In this document: positions 53,297 through 64,000 of the stretch, in pieces
How positions within the stretch are numbered: the stretch's first letter is position 1
How the letters are laid out: every line of letters begins with the position of its first letter
DNA from: Simkaniaceae bacterium
Lineage (GTDB): Bacteria > Chlamydiota > Chlamydiia > Chlamydiales > Simkaniaceae
DNA: 64,000 nucleotides
Direction: 5' to 3'
Assembly: GCA_018399075.1 (NCBI GenBank)
Contig: CP073763.1
Coordinates: forward strand, 930,001-994,000
Program-made: the position numbers and the translations under genes
Notes under the pieces: model-generated
What the model was told of the DNA's origin: nothing
What the model saw: only the letters and a program-made list of their open reading frames with translations
Databases searched by the model: none

Positions 53297-56200
53297 ATGC
53301 TAAAAAGACCCCCAAATAGGGTGAGTTTTAAAAGCCGAGAAGAAATTATCGATCTTCCAAACTTAATTGAAATTCAGGTTAAATCCTTCCATCAGTTTTT
53401 CCAAGAAGATAAACTGCCCCATGAGCGTGAGAACATGGGACTTGAGGAAGTCTTTAGAGAGATTTTCCCCATTAAATCTTACGATGAAAAAACCGTTCTT
53501 GAGTACCTATCCTACAGTCTTGGTGTCCCTAAATATTCACCTGATGAGTGTATTCGTAGGGGGATTACATATAACGTAACACTCAAGGTAAAATTTAGAC
53601 TGACTGATGAAACGGGCATTAAGGAAGAAGAAGTCTATATGGGAACAATCCCAAAGATGACTGATCCTGGAACCTTTATTATCAATGGTGCTGAGAGAGT
53701 TATTGTATCTCAACTTCACCGTTCACCTGGTGTATCGTTTGAGCAAGAAAAGCACTCTAAGGGAAACATTCTTTATTCATTCCGCATTATTCCTTACAGG
53801 GGAAGTTGGCTTGAAGCCTCCTTTGATATTAATGATCTAATTTACGTCTATGTTGACCGGAAGAAGAGACGACGTAAAGTTCTTGCAACCTCATTTATTC
53901 GAACACTTGGATACTCTTCTGATGCTGATATTATCGAAGAATTCTTTAATACATATCGTGTGAAGATTAAGTCGGATAAAGATTTCCCTAAGCTAGTGGG
54001 CAAGATTCTTGCTGAGGATATCTTGGATGAGAATACTGGAGTCGTATTTGGAAAGGCTTCAGAGAAGCTTACGACAGCGATGCTTAAGCGGATGTTTGAT
54101 GCAGGAATTAATGCTGTCCGTATTGCAGAAGATGCGGATGAAACTAGTCCAATTATTAAAATGCTTGCAAAGGATCCGACTGATTCTTATGAATCAGCCC
54201 TAAAAGATTTTTACCGTAAGATCAGACCAGGAGAACCAGCAACATTATCAAATGCTCGTTCAACGATTATGCGTCTATTCTTTGATCCAAAACGCTACAA
54301 TTTAGGTCGAGTTGGGCGCTATAAACTTAACAGGAAAATTGGACGTGAAACAACTGATGAAGATTTAGAGGTTGTCACACTGAAGAAGGAAGACATTGTT
54401 GATGCGCTTAAATACCTGATCAAGCTAAAGCAAGGAAGCGAAGATGCTTATATCGATGATATCGATCACCTTGGAAATCGTCGTGTCCGTTCTGTCGGTG
54501 AATTGATTCAAAACCAATGTCGTATTGGACTTGCTCGAATGGAGAAAATTATTAAAGAGCGGATGAACCTCTTTGACTTTTCTTCGGATACATTAACACC
54601 CGGAAAACTGGTTTCTGCTAAGGGGCTTGCAGGAGTTCTTAAGGACTTCTTTGGTCGTTCGCAGCTATCTCAGTTCATGGACCAGACCAACCCGATTGCA
54701 GAACTGACTCATAAAAGACGCCTCTCTTCATTGGGACCCGGTGGTCTAAATAGAGAACGTGCTGGATTTGAGGTGCGTGACGTTCATTCAAGTCACTATG
54801 GAAGAGTTTGTCCTATTGAAACTCCTGAGGGACCAAATATTGGTTTGATTACTTCCCTTTCATCCTTTGCAAAGATCAATGAATTTGGATTCATTGAAAC
54901 TCCCTATCGCATTGTTCGTGATGGTGTTGTAACGGAAGAGATCGAATATATGACAGCTGATCAGGAAGAGAAATCTGTGATAGCACAGGCATCTGCTGTC
55001 CTTGATGAACATCAAATGTTTGCTGAGCCGATTGTTTGGGCTCGTTTCCGTGGGGAACCACTAAAGATTGAATCTGAGAAGATCACTCATATGGACGTCT
55101 CATCAAAGCAACTTGTTTCGGTCGTCACTGGGTTGATTCCATTCTTGGAGCATGATGATGCAAACCGTGCCCTTATGGGATCGAATATGCAACGTCAAGC
55201 AGTTCCTCTCCTTAAAACCGATGCGCCTCTTGTAGGAACTGGTTTAGAGAAAAGAACAGCACGTGATTCTGGAGCGGTAATGATCGCTGAGGAAGATGGT
55301 GTTGTTGAATATGTAGATGGATATAGGATTGTTATTGCGCCAAAAGCCAATAGAATGAACAAGAAAACCTATCTTCTTAAGAAATTCATGCGATCCAATG
55401 CAGGGACATCGATTAATCAAACCCCACTATGTAATGTGGGTGATGAGGTGATTGCAGGAGATATACTCGCAGATGGACCGGCAACGGATAAAGGTGAGGT
55501 CGCCTTAGGAAAGAATGTTCTTGTAGCCTTCATGCCTTGGTGTGGGTATAACTACGAGGATGCGATCATCATGTCAGAAAAGCTGATTAGGGAAGATGCA
55601 TATACCTCTGTTTATCTAGAAGAGTTTGAGCTCACAGCTAGAGATACAAAGCTTGGAAAAGAAGAAATAACACGTGATATTCCTAATGTTTCTGAGGAAG
55701 CGCTTGCTGACCTTGGTGAAGATGGAATTATTCGGATTGGTGCAGATGTAAAACCTGGGGATATCCTTGTTGGGAAAATTACCCCTAAATCTGAAACCGA
55801 GCTTTCACCTGAAGAGAGACTCTTGAGAGCCATCTTCGGTGAGAAAGCAGCAGATGTAAAAGATGCATCGCTCACAGCTCCTCCTGGAACGGAAGGGGTA
55901 GTGATGGATGTAAAAGTCTTTAGTCGTCGTGATCGTCTTTCAAAAACGGATGATGAACTCGTAGAAGAAGCAACACGCATTAAAGATGTCCATCGTGAAT
56001 TCAAGGAAAAAGAGACTGATATTTTAATGCAGTTCCATGAAAAACTTGGGGCACTCCTACTCGGAGATGAAGCTCCAGAGTCGATCATGCACCGAATAAC
56101 TGGTGATGTTCTGATTAAGAAAGGTGACAAGATCAATCAAGAAATGCTAGAACTTCTTGAGTCTGAAAATCCTGATCACTTGATTCTCCCTCAGAACGAC

Positions 56201-57064
56201 ACATATGATGCACTTAGAAAAATCCTAAGAGAGCATGAGATGGCTGTTGAACATCTCCACATGGAGCATAAATCTGAAGTGGAGCACATGCGAAAAGGAG
56301 ACACAGAACTTGATCCCGGTGTTATTCGCCAGGTTAAGGTTTATGTTGCAACTAAGCGTAAACTCCAAGTGGGTGATAAGATGGCAGGGCGCCATGGTAA
56401 CAAGGGTGTTGTTTCTAACATCGTTCCTGAAGCCGATATGCCCTACCTACCTGATGGACAAACAATTGAAATCATCCTCAACCCTCTTGGGGTTCCTTCG
56501 CGGATGAACATGGGACAACTTCTTGAGACACACTTAGGTCTTGTTGCCAGAAGAGCTGGTATTTATGTGAAGAGTCCCGTCTTTGAAGGGTTCCCTGAAG
56601 ATCGCATTTGGGAGATGATGAAAGAACAAGGATATTCCGAGACAGGAAAAAGCTATCTCTATGATGGACGAACTGGAGAGCGTTTTGATAACCCCGTAGT
56701 AGTGGGTTATATCTACATGCTTAAACTCTCTCACCTCGTTGCTGATAAGATTCACGCTCGCGCGATTGGACCTTATTCGCTTGTCACACAGCAGCCACTT
56801 GGTGGTAAAGCTCAGATGGGTGGTCAGCGGTTTGGTGAGATGGAAGTTTGGGCTCTTGAAGCATACGGTGCAGCGCACCTTCTTCAAGAGATGCTCACCG
56901 TGAAGTCGGATGACGTCTCAGGACGTACCCGTATTTACGAATCCATCGTAAAAGGAGACAATACGCTCAGAGCGGGAACGCCTGAATCGTTCAATGTCCT
57001 CGTAAAAGAGATGCAAGGTTTATGTCTTGATGTACGCGCTGAATGCGCAGCTGAAGAAGTATAA
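53297..57064 (+). CDS. rpoB: RNA polymerase beta subunit
   Basis: 1255 residues, chlamydial length. The rifampicin pocket ([20 protein letters not shown], near residue 457) keeps Asp, His and Ser at the main resistance positions (E. coli 516, 526, 531); Ala occupies the E. coli Ser522 position. The [13 protein letters not shown] motif near the active site is intact. GGAGG lies 8 bases before ATG. Confidence 0.98.
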   Translation: MLKRPPNRVSFKSREEIIDLPNLIEIQVKSFHQFFQEDKLPHERENMGLEEVFREIFPIKSYDEKTVLEYLSYSLGVPKYSPDECIRRGITYNVTLKVKFRLTDETGIKEEEVYMGTIPKMTDPGTFIINGAERVIVSQLHRSPGVSFEQEKHSKGNILYSFRIIPYRGSWLEASFDINDLIYVYVDRKKRRRKVLATSFIRTLGYSSDADIIEEFFNTYRVKIKSDKDFPKLVGKILAEDILDENTGVVFGKASEKLTTAMLKRMFDAGINAVRIAEDADETSPIIKMLAKDPTDSYESALKDFYRKIRPGEPATLSNARSTIMRLFFDPKRYNLGRVGRYKLNRKIGRETTDEDLEVVTLKKEDIVDALKYLIKLKQGSEDAYIDDIDHLGNRRVRSVGELIQNQCRIGLARMEKIIKERMNLFDFSSDTLTPGKLVSAKGLAGVLKDFFGRSQLSQFMDQTNPIAELTHKRRLSSLGPGGLNRERAGFEVRDVHSSHYGRVCPIETPEGPNIGLITSLSSFAKINEFGFIETPYRIVRDGVVTEEIEYMTADQEEKSVIAQASAVLDEHQMFAEPIVWARFRGEPLKIESEKITHMDVSSKQLVSVVTGLIPFLEHDDANRALMGSNMQRQAVPLLKTDAPLVGTGLEKRTARDSGAVMIAEEDGVVEYVDGYRIVIAPKANRMNKKTYLLKKFMRSNAGTSINQTPLCNVGDEVIAGDILADGPATDKGEVALGKNVLVAFMPWCGYNYEDAIIMSEKLIREDAYTSVYLEEFELTARDTKLGKEEITRDIPNVSEEALADLGEDGIIRIGADVKPGDILVGKITPKSETELSPEERLLRAIFGEKAADVKDASLTAPPGTEGVVMDVKVFSRRDRLSKTDDELVEEATRIKDVHREFKEKETDILMQFHEKLGALLLGDEAPESIMHRITGDVLIKKGDKINQEMLELLESENPDHLILPQNDTYDALRKILREHEMAVEHLHMEHKSEVEHMRKGDTELDPGVIRQVKVYVATKRKLQVGDKMAGRHGNKGVVSNIVPEADMPYLPDGQTIEIILNPLGVPSRMNMGQLLETHLGLVARRAGIYVKSPVFEGFPEDRIWEMMKEQGYSETGKSYLYDGRTGERFDNPVVVGYIYMLKLSHLVADKIHARAIGPYSLVTQQPLGGKAQMGGQRFGEMEVWALEAYGAAHLLQEMLTVKSDDVSGRTRIYESIVKGDNTLRAGTPESFNVLVKEMQGLCLDVRAECAAEEV

Positions 57065-57091
57065 TTTAAAGGAGCTCCCCGGAGAAATTTC

Positions 57092-60000
57092 ATGCAAGAA
57101 GATGAATTTCATGATTCTCAATTTGATAAACTAACGATCAAGATCGCCTCTGATGATGTCGTACGTAACGAATGGTCAAGAGGGGAAATCAAAAAGCCTG
57201 AGACGATTAACTATCGGACATTTAAACCTGAGAAAGGGGGGCTTTTTTGTGAAAAGATCTTTGGTCCTACACGTGACTGGGAATGTGCATGTGGAAAGTA
57301 CAAGAAAATCAAACACAAGGGAATCGTTTGTGACCGTTGTGGTGTTGAGGTTACTCTTTCAAAGGTCCGTCGTGAAAGAATGGCTCATATTGAGCTAGCT
57401 GTTTCTGTTGTTCACATTTGGTTTTTCAAAACGCAACCCTCTCGCATCGGTAATATCCTAGGAATGTCTGTTTCAGACTTAGAAAGGGTCATTTATTACG
57501 AAGAATACGTTGTTACCGATCCGGGTAATACGACACTTGAGAGGAAACAGCTTCTTAATGATCACGAATACCGTGAAGCGCAAGAAAAGTGGGGTCCTGA
57601 ATCCTTTAAAGCAAATATGGGGGGAGATGCAATCCGTGATCTTCTTGAAAAAGAAGACCTGATTACAGTGATTGCTGAACTTAAGGAAAAACTTCGTAAA
57701 ACTCGTTCAATGCAAGCTAGAATGAAGCTAGCAAAAAGACTTAAAATTATTGAGAGTTTTGCTTCTTCAACAAATAATCCAGACTGGATGGTGATTTCAT
57801 GTATTCCTGTGATTCCACCAGATCTACGCCCACTCGTACCCCTTGATGGTGGACGGTTTGCAACGTCAGATTTAAACGACCTTTATCGTCGTGTGATTAA
57901 CCGTAACAACCGACTTAAGTCAATCTTAAAGCTTAAAACTCCTGATGTGATCATTCGTAATGAGAAACGGATGCTTCAAGAAGCGGTTGACGCCCTTTTT
58001 GATAATGGGCGTCATGGTCATCCTGTAATGGGTGCGGGTAACCGCCCTCTAAAAGCACTCTCAGAGATGCTTAAGGGTAAGCAAGGCCGTTTCCGCCAAA
58101 ATCTTCTTGGTAAGCGTGTCGATTATTCTGGGCGTTCGGTGATTATTGTTGGTCCAGAGCTTAAGTTTAACCAATGTGGACTTCCAAAAAAGATGGCTCT
58201 AGAGCTATTTGAGCCATTCATTGTGAAAAGACTTAAAGGGAGAGGACTGGTTTATACCATTCGCTCAGCAAAGAAGATGATCCAAAGGGGAGACCCAGAG
58301 GTTTGGGATGTTCTCGAGGAGATTATTAAAGGGCATCCAGTCCTATTAAACCGTGCTCCAACCCTCCATAGATTAGGGATTCAAGCTTTCGAGCCTGTCC
58401 TTATTGAAGGTAAAGCGATTCGGATTCACCCTCTTGTTTGTACTGCCTTTAACGCCGACTTTGATGGTGACCAAATGGCAGTTCACATTCCTCTTTCTGT
58501 TGAGGCTCAGCTAGAGGCAAAACTCCTGATGATGGCTCCTGATAATATCTTTTTGCCTTCTTCAGGAAAGCCGGCAGCTGTTCCTTCGCAAGATATGATT
58601 CTTGGACTTTACTATCTGATGCATGATCCAATTTATTCTCCTGAAGAATTTGGAAAGAAAACCAAAGTCTTTGGTTCGTCTGAAGAGGTTCTACATGCCT
58701 TACATGGATCAGGAAGCTATAACTGGTTTCAAGAAGCGGAAGAAAATGTCCGACTTGATGATTATGGACGTGGTCTTCATATTCATGAAAAGATTAAAGT
58801 TCGTTTAGATTCAGGAGTGATTGAAACAACACCTGGACGTGTTGTTTTCAATACGATTGTTCCGAATGAATTAGGATTTCAAAACTACGCTCTTCGTAAG
58901 AAGAAGATGTCCGAGCTTGTTCTCAATACCTATAAAAAAGTTGGTCTTGAGGCATGTGTTAGATTCCTAGATTCACTTAAGCATCTTGGTTTCTCTAATG
59001 CGACAAAAGCAGCTCTTTCAATGGGCGTAAAAGACATTGTGATTCCTGAGGGAAAGAAAAAGATTATTCAAGAGACCCAGAAGAAAGTTGCTGTTGTTAT
59101 TAAGCAATATGAAGATGGTGTCATTACAGAAGGTGAGCGTCACTCTAAGATTATTAGCATTTGGACAGATATTTCTGAGATTCTGGCCGATCAACTCTTC
59201 AAGATGATTTCAAAGCCTGATGGGACAATGCTTAATCCACTCTTCCTAATGATGGATTCTGGAGCGAGAGGGAATAAATCTCAGGTTAAGCAGCTTGGAG
59301 CCCTTCGGGGATTGATGGCAAAACCTTCGGGTGAAATTATTGAGTCTCCAATTACTGCGAACTTCCGTGAAGGCCTCAGTGTTCTTGAGTTCTTCATCTC
59401 CTCGCATGGTGCTCGTAAAGGTCTTGCTGATACAGCTCTTAAAACAGCCGATTCAGGGTATTTAACTAGAAGGCTTGTTGACGTTGCACAAGATGTTCTT
59501 GCAACTGAAGAAGATTGTGGAACACTCAATGGAATTGAGGTGGCTGCAATTAAGCAAGGGCAAGAGGAGCTTCTCCCAATTAGAGACCGCCTTTATGGCC
59601 GGACTGTTTGTGATGATGTCTATATGCCAGGGGACCAAGCAAAGCTCCTTGCAAAAGCTGGAGATACTCTGACCGGAGCCCAAGCAGAAGCTATTGATGA
59701 TGCTGGTATTGAGTCTATCAAAATTCGCTCAACACTTACATGTGAAGCGAAGCGTGGGGTTTGTTCTCAATGTTACGGTATCAACCTTGCAAATGGTCGA
59801 AAAGTGGCCATGGGTGAAGCTGTTGGAATTATTGCAGCACAGTCGATTGGTGAGCCTGGAACACAGCTTACAATGCGTACCTTCCACTTAGGAGGAATTG
59901 CGTCAGCTCATGCAACACCTGATCTTATTGCAGAACAGCCGGGTATCTTGGTTTATAGCGATCTCCGTACTGTTCAAAATAGAGAAGGAATGCACCTAGC

Positions 60001-61255
60001 ACTTAATAAAAATGGATTCCTCCATATCGTTCGCGATGAAGGACGTCCTATGGATGAGTATAAAAAGCTTCTCAGTACGAAGTCGATCGAACCTCTGCAA
60101 ACCTTTACCATTGAGCTTGGAACTCAAATTACCCTTGAGGATGGAGCTAAGGTAAAAAAAGGTGACAGGATTGGTTATTGGGAGCAACATAATATTCCAA
60201 TTATCTGTGAAAAGCCTGGCTTTGTTAAATACGAAGACCTTGTTGAAGGGATTTCTACTGTACGTAATGTGAATAAGCAAACGGGTCAGACTGAGCTTGT
60301 TGTTCGACAACACCGCGGAGAACTCCATCCACAGATCGTTATTTATGCTGATAAAGGCTTTGAAGAACTGATTGGTACCTATGCGATACCATCAGGAGCG
60401 ATCATTTCTGTAGGCGAAGGGAATCATGTCAGTGCTGGAGATATCTTAGCACGATTACCTCGCGGTGCAATCAAGACAAAGGATATTACCGGTGGTCTTC
60501 CTCGAGTTGCAGAACTTGTTGAGGCTCGTCGTCCACGTGATGCCGCTGAAATTGCAAAACTCGATGGAGTTGTTGATTTCAAAGGTGTTCAGAAGAGTAA
60601 GCGGATTGTCGTTGTTAAAGACGAAGATACTGGAATGGAAGAGGAGCACCTCATCCCTCTTACAAAGCACTTAATTGTTCAGCGTGGCGATACGGTCATC
60701 AAAGGTCAACAGTTGACTGATGGGCTCGTTGTTCCTCAAGAAATTCTTGATGTTTGCGGTGTGCGCGAACTCCAAAAGTATCTTGTGAACCAAGTCCAAG
60801 AAGTTTATCGCCTTCAAGGGGTAGACATTAACGATAAGCATATTGAGATTATCGTTCGTCAAATGCTCCAAAAGGTGCGAGTAACCGATCCGGGTGATAC
60901 CACATTCCTCTATGGAGAAAATGTTGATAAGAAAATTTTCCATGAGCAAAACTCTAAAGTGGTTGAAGAGGGTGGAAAGCCTGCTCAAGCAGCACCTGTC
61001 CTTCTTGGAATCACAAAAGCATCGCTCGGAACTGAATCCTTTGTCTCAGCGGCGTCATTCCAAGAGACAACACGTGTTCTTGCTGATGCAGCATGTGAAG
61101 GAAAAACTGATTATCTTCTCGACTTTAAAGCTAACCTTATCATGGGGCATATGATCCCTGGTGGTACAGGTTTCCACGACTATGAAAAACGTGTGAAGAA
61201 GTTGGTTGATAAAGAAGAAGAGGATATTCTAGACTTCGCATTTTCAAGCTATTAA
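57092..61255 (+). CDS. rpoC: RNA polymerase beta' subunit
   Basis: 1387 residues. N-terminal zinc ligands are in [20 protein letters not shown]. The active-site NADFDGDQM (about residue 456) binds the catalytic magnesium, and a second zinc site [13 protein letters not shown] is near 890. AAAGGAG upstream; 27 bases after rpoB. Followed by a good terminator. Confidence 0.98.
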   Translation: MQEDEFHDSQFDKLTIKIASDDVVRNEWSRGEIKKPETINYRTFKPEKGGLFCEKIFGPTRDWECACGKYKKIKHKGIVCDRCGVEVTLSKVRRERMAHIELAVSVVHIWFFKTQPSRIGNILGMSVSDLERVIYYEEYVVTDPGNTTLERKQLLNDHEYREAQEKWGPESFKANMGGDAIRDLLEKEDLITVIAELKEKLRKTRSMQARMKLAKRLKIIESFASSTNNPDWMVISCIPVIPPDLRPLVPLDGGRFATSDLNDLYRRVINRNNRLKSILKLKTPDVIIRNEKRMLQEAVDALFDNGRHGHPVMGAGNRPLKALSEMLKGKQGRFRQNLLGKRVDYSGRSVIIVGPELKFNQCGLPKKMALELFEPFIVKRLKGRGLVYTIRSAKKMIQRGDPEVWDVLEEIIKGHPVLLNRAPTLHRLGIQAFEPVLIEGKAIRIHPLVCTAFNADFDGDQMAVHIPLSVEAQLEAKLLMMAPDNIFLPSSGKPAAVPSQDMILGLYYLMHDPIYSPEEFGKKTKVFGSSEEVLHALHGSGSYNWFQEAEENVRLDDYGRGLHIHEKIKVRLDSGVIETTPGRVVFNTIVPNELGFQNYALRKKKMSELVLNTYKKVGLEACVRFLDSLKHLGFSNATKAALSMGVKDIVIPEGKKKIIQETQKKVAVVIKQYEDGVITEGERHSKIISIWTDISEILADQLFKMISKPDGTMLNPLFLMMDSGARGNKSQVKQLGALRGLMAKPSGEIIESPITANFREGLSVLEFFISSHGARKGLADTALKTADSGYLTRRLVDVAQDVLATEEDCGTLNGIEVAAIKQGQEELLPIRDRLYGRTVCDDVYMPGDQAKLLAKAGDTLTGAQAEAIDDAGIESIKIRSTLTCEAKRGVCSQCYGINLANGRKVAMGEAVGIIAAQSIGEPGTQLTMRTFHLGGIASAHATPDLIAEQPGILVYSDLRTVQNREGMHLALNKNGFLHIVRDEGRPMDEYKKLLSTKSIEPLQTFTIELGTQITLEDGAKVKKGDRIGYWEQHNIPIICEKPGFVKYEDLVEGISTVRNVNKQTGQTELVVRQHRGELHPQIVIYADKGFEELIGTYAIPSGAIISVGEGNHVSAGDILARLPRGAIKTKDITGGLPRVAELVEARRPRDAAEIAKLDGVVDFKGVQKSKRIVVVKDEDTGMEEEHLIPLTKHLIVQRGDTVIKGQQLTDGLVVPQEILDVCGVRELQKYLVNQVQEVYRLQGVDINDKHIEIIVRQMLQKVRVTDPGDTTFLYGENVDKKIFHEQNSKVVEEGGKPAQAAPVLLGITKASLGTESFVSAASFQETTRVLADAACEGKTDYLLDFKANLIMGHMIPGGTGFHDYEKRVKKLVDKEEEDILDFAFSSY

Positions 61256-61285
61256 AAACCAGCATTCATTGCTGGACTATATGAA

Positions 61286-61317
61286 AAGGGTGGTGACGAA
61301 AGTCATCACCCTTTTTT
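61286..61317 (+). terminator. Terminator after rpoC
   Basis: AAGGGTGGTGAC (61286-61297) pairs with GTCATCACCCTT (61302-61313) around GAAA, with one G-T pair, running into six T. Ends the rpoBC transcript. Confidence 0.9.
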
Positions 61318-61362
61318 ATTGCAACATCAAGATAAGAGTTATGACTCATGACTTTTTGACAG

Positions 61363-61500
61363 CTAGAACACCTTTTTGCAGGCAAGTATCAAACAAATAC
61401 CTACTTCACTGATTTCAACTATTATAACTCGGATAATCTTGATAGTGATAATTATTTAATCTATGGCGGTCCCTATGTCCGCTTCTCCCTTGCTTACTAA
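61363..61500 (+). pseudogene. 3' relic of a MOMP-like outer membrane protein gene
   Basis: Forty-five codons ending in TAA: LEHLFAGKYQTNTYF ... YLIYGGPYVRFSLAY. The terminal segment is an outer-membrane barrel last strand with aromatic C-terminus. Upstream, this frame meets TGA (61357-61359), while the +1-shifted frame reads THDFLTART just before it; together they suggest one reading DFLTART-HLFAGKY broken by a frameshift. No start codon or signal peptide remains. Similarity to the MOMP-like families of environmental chlamydiae is from memory. Confidence 0.65.
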
Positions 61501-61528
61501 ACGATAAGCAAATACTCTCTGTTATGAG

Positions 61529-61557
61529 CCGCATGCTGAAAGGTATGCGGTTTTTTT
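61529..61557 (+). terminator. Terminator of the lost MOMP-like gene
   Basis: CCGCATGC (61529-61536) pairs with GTATGCGG (61543-61550) and seven T follow. It sits 28 bases after the relic stop codon on the same strand and overlaps the 3' end of the fumarase gene on the other strand. It appears to be a surviving terminator of the decayed gene. Confidence 0.8.
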
Positions 61558-62113
61558 ATGGAGAGATTTTGTACTTATTCTCATCATCATCATAGAGATC
61601 ATCCCCATGAATATCGTTGACAACGATAGCGGGAAAATTTTTGAGTTTGAGGCGGAAGACGGCTTCCGAGGCTAAGTCTTCATAGGCGATCACTTCTGCT
61701 TCTTCAATACATTTACAAAGAAGTGCGGCAGTCCCTTCAATTGCTCCAAAGTAAACGGCCTTGTGCTTTTGAATGGCCTTTCTAACTTCAGGTGAGCGGC
61801 GCCCTTTCCCAATCATCCCCTTAAGTCCTTTTTCAAGGAGGAGAGGAGTATGTGCATCCATTCTTGTTGAAGTGGTTGGTCCTGCAGAACCAATCGGATA
61901 GCCTGGCTTTTTAGGGGTAGGACCAACATAGTAGATCGTTTGTCCTTGGGGATCGAAGGGAAGAGGTTCTCCTTTTTCAAGGGCCTTTGAAAAACGAATA
62001 TGAGCGGCATCTCTTCCTGTATAGATATAACCTGATAAAAGGACATGGTCCCCAACTTTAAGCGATTGAATGACTTCATTGGTTAGAGGCATCTCGATTG
62101 AAATCCGTTTCAT
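61556..62113 (-). CDS. Class I fumarate hydratase, beta subunit
   Basis: 185 residues, matching the C-terminal domain of FumA or the beta subunit of L-tartrate dehydratase. Signatures: LSGYIYTGRDAAHIRF, GSAGPTTSTRMD, LIGKG-type MIGKGRRS. With the alpha subunit it hydrates fumarate to malate. The alpha stop and this start share one base (TAATG), so the two are coupled. Confidence 0.93.
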   Translation of the reverse strand: MKRISIEMPLTNEVIQSLKVGDHVLLSGYIYTGRDAAHIRFSKALEKGEPLPFDPQGQTIYYVGPTPKKPGYPIGSAGPTTSTRMDAHTPLLLEKGLKGMIGKGRRSPEVRKAIQKHKAVYFGAIEGTAALLCKCIEEAEVIAYEDLASEAVFRLKLKNFPAIVVNDIHGDDLYDDDENKYKISP

Positions 62114-62955
62114 TATAGGGTTGCCTCAGCTCCTCTATGAGAATGACAATCAATATTGATGGCAACTGGGAAATGAGCAATATGGGCGGGCCCCATTTCT
62201 ATATGGACTCCAAGGCAGGTTGTTTTTCCACCGAACCCAGCAGGACCAATACCTAGTTTATTAATCCGTTCAATAAGGGTTGCTTCAATTTTTTGGAGAT
62301 CAGGGTTTGGATTAGGCTGATCAAGGGGCCAAAGAAGGGCTTTTTGAGCTAGAAGTGCTGCTTGCGCAAACGGTCCTCCCATTCCAATCCCTAATGTCAT
62401 TGGAGGGCTTGCTTCAGGCCCTGCTTGTTCTACTGTATCTACAATAAAATCAATGGCAGCTTCAAGCCCTGCTGCTGGATCAAAGATCTTAAGGGCACTC
62501 TTCATATCGCAGCCGCCACCTTTTACGAGGAGAGAAATTTTAAACCCATCGCCAGGGACAAGGCTGTAGTTGATTGTTGCAGGTGTATTATCTCCGGTAT
62601 TTTTTCTGTGGATTGGATTATCTATAATGGACATGCGTAAATAGCCCTCTTTATAGCCTTGCCTGACTCCCTCATTAAGGGCCTCGGTTAGTCCGCTTCC
62701 TTCAATCCGAACTTCTTGACCTATCTCTATAAATAGAACAGCGTAGCCCGTATCCTGACAAAAGGGGAGTTTCTCGCACCGAGCAATTTCACTATTTTCA
62801 ATGAGTTGTGATAGGACCTCTTTCCCAACAGGAGAGGGTTCTGTTTCTTTAGCTTTTTTTAATGCCTTTACAGTATCGCAACGGAGGTTGCAACAACCAT
62901 CAATACAGAGTTTTTTGACGGTGTCAATGATCTTTTGAGTATGAACTATTCTCAT
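62113..62955 (-). CDS. Class I fumarate hydratase, alpha subunit
   Basis: 280 residues, iron-sulfur subunit. Cys66 in PFCQDTG, the Cys of GGGCDMKSALKI (about 155) and that of GGKTTCLGV (about 248) are the three [4Fe-4S] ligands of the family. GIGMGGPFAQAALLA is also conserved. Oxygen-sensitive enzyme of the TCA cycle. A tartrate dehydratase identity cannot be excluded from sequence alone. Located between rpoC and tal, which are adjacent in Chlamydia. Confidence 0.93.
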   Translation of the reverse strand: MRIVHTQKIIDTVKKLCIDGCCNLRCDTVKALKKAKETEPSPVGKEVLSQLIENSEIARCEKLPFCQDTGYAVLFIEIGQEVRIEGSGLTEALNEGVRQGYKEGYLRMSIIDNPIHRKNTGDNTPATINYSLVPGDGFKISLLVKGGGCDMKSALKIFDPAAGLEAAIDFIVDTVEQAGPEASPPMTLGIGMGGPFAQAALLAQKALLWPLDQPNPNPDLQKIEATLIERINKLGIGPAGFGGKTTCLGVHIEMGPAHIAHFPVAINIDCHSHRGAEATL

Positions 62956-63028
62956 TTAATCTGTAATACAATGAGCTTAAGTTTCATTCAAGGGGTAGAC
63001 TGATATTGCTATGAATAGTAATCCAGCT

Positions 63029-63979
63029 TTAAAGCATTCCCTCGATAAGTTTTTCAAGCTTTACGGTATCTTTTGCGAAATTGCGAATCCCTTCTGCGAG
63101 CTTTTCAGTCGCCATTGCCTCATCGTTCAGCATCCAACGGAAGGTCTTTTCATCCACAGTAATTTTTTCGAGATCGCTCTTTGCGGCCTTATCAGCGCAG
63201 AGTTTTTTGGGGACGGGGCCTTCTGATTCGGTAAGCTCCTTGAGGAGCTTAGGGGCAATTGTAAGGAGGTCTGAGCCTGCAAGTTCAAGGACCTCATCGA
63301 TATTGCGGAATGAGGCTCCCATGATTTGGGTTTTATAGCCAAACTTCTTATAGTAATTAAAGATTTTGGTTACGGAGACAACGCCAGGATCCTCATCGGA
63401 AGGATAAGATTCCTTTCCTTCAGATTTTTTATACCAATCAAGGATTCTTCCAACGAAAGGTGAAATAAGTGTAGCTCCTGCTTCAGCACAAGCAATGGCT
63501 TGGCCGAGACTAAACATGAGGGTCATATTGCAGTGGATGCCCTCTTTTTCCAGATGAGAGGCTGCAAGAACACCCTCCCATGTCGAGGCAAGCTTGATCA
63601 GGATACGCTCTTTTTCAATTCCAGCTTCTTTATAGAGGTCAATATATTGGTGGGCTTTTTTGATGCTCCCTTCGACATCAAAGGAGAGGCGTGCATCCAC
63701 TTCTGTTGAGACGCGGCCTGGGATGTGTTTGAGGATTTCAGCACCAAAGTTAACGAAGACTTTTGTGATGATAAGCTCGAGAGGATTTTTCCCTCCCTTA
63801 GATTTTCCATAAGAAATCGCTTCTTCAATAAGGGGCTTATACTCTTCGATTTCAGAGGCTTTAAGAATGAGAGAGGGGTTGGTTGTTGCATCAGTAGGGT
63901 GATACTTTTTAATTTCATCAATTTCGCCAGTATCAGCAACGATAATCGTATGTTCTTTGAGTTGGTCAAACTTATTCAT
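63029..63979 (-). CDS. tal: Transaldolase
   Basis: 316 residues, TalB type. Asp16 in [15 protein letters not shown] (29-37) and the Schiff-base Lys129 in [11 protein letters not shown] are all in place. Transfers a dihydroxyacetone unit in the non-oxidative pentose phosphate pathway. Follows rpoC in Chlamydia; here two fumarase genes and a relic lie between. The upstream region is cut by the window end. Confidence 0.97.
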   Translation of the reverse strand: MNKFDQLKEHTIIVADTGEIDEIKKYHPTDATTNPSLILKASEIEEYKPLIEEAISYGKSKGGKNPLELIITKVFVNFGAEILKHIPGRVSTEVDARLSFDVEGSIKKAHQYIDLYKEAGIEKERILIKLASTWEGVLAASHLEKEGIHCNMTLMFSLGQAIACAEAGATLISPFVGRILDWYKKSEGKESYPSDEDPGVVSVTKIFNYYKKFGYKTQIMGASFRNIDEVLELAGSDLLTIAPKLLKELTESEGPVPKKLCADKAAKSDLEKITVDEKTFRWMLNDEAMATEKLAEGIRNFAKDTVKLEKLIEGML

Positions 63980-64000
63980 GAAAAAAACCTCTTTGTTTTT

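Overview
This window comes from a member of the phylum Chlamydiae, most likely an environmental (Chlamydia-related) lineage. The main reasons are: (1) the block tRNA-Thr, tuf, tRNA-Trp, secE, nusG, rplK, rplA, rplJ, rplL, rpoB, rpoC, with infA before it and tal after it, follows the chlamydial order; (2) ileS is followed closely by an unusually long lepB, as in Chlamydia; (3) a LOG-like protein, a MYG1-family protein and a HIT protein are neighbours, as I recall for CT387-CT386-CT385; (4) there are two TyrP-type permeases, Inc-like bilobed membrane proteins and a type III secretion translocator-like operon. The relic of a MOMP-like barrel protein would fit a Simkania-like genome, but family-level placement is inference.

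Layout. 1-2.5 kb: an exported ankyrin-repeat protein cut by the window edge and a YheT-type hydrolase. 2.7-9.2 kb: tmRNA (minus strand), then ileS, an LD-carboxypeptidase-like peptidase and lepB. 9.2-14.1 kb: a divergent pair, an ankyrin-like/Clp unfoldase and a Ser/Thr protein kinase, plus a small protein. 14.1-18.7 kb: an exported unknown, a zinc-type CDF exporter, a small exported coiled-coil protein and the nicotinamide salvage pair pncB-pncA, overlapped by a DUF167 gene broken by an amber codon. 18.8-25.7 kb: tyrP-like permease, flavin disulfide oxidoreductase, small unknowns, a GNAT, an exported cytidylyltransferase-like protein and an Inc-like membrane protein. 25.7-28.1 kb: an MFS carrier with an aspartoacylase-fold protein that has lost its active-site residues. 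28.1-33.8 kb: a 1 kb structured non-coding stretch, then a four-gene operon resembling T3SS translocators (filament/tip-like, small partner, large SctE-like, SctB-like), closed by a strong terminator. 34-47 kb: tRNA(CAU), second MFS carrier, outer-membrane candidate, second TyrP, LOG-like/MYG1/HIT/HEAT/PepP cluster, SufE and two paralogous Inc-like proteins. 47.2-64 kb: infA and the translation/transcription core, a MOMP-like relic, class I fumarase subunits and transaldolase.

How it fits together. The right third is housekeeping. The left and middle parts are the accessory, host-facing portion: amino acid and metabolite carriers, NAD precursor salvage, T3SS translocators, candidate inclusion membrane proteins, an ankyrin protein and a kinase. 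The most unusual items are the translocator operon with a promoter whose -10 lies in a perfect palindrome, the active-site-less aspartoacylase, the signal-peptide-bearing cytidylyltransferase, the ankyrin-Clp protein with a degenerate first ATPase site, and several decayed genes.
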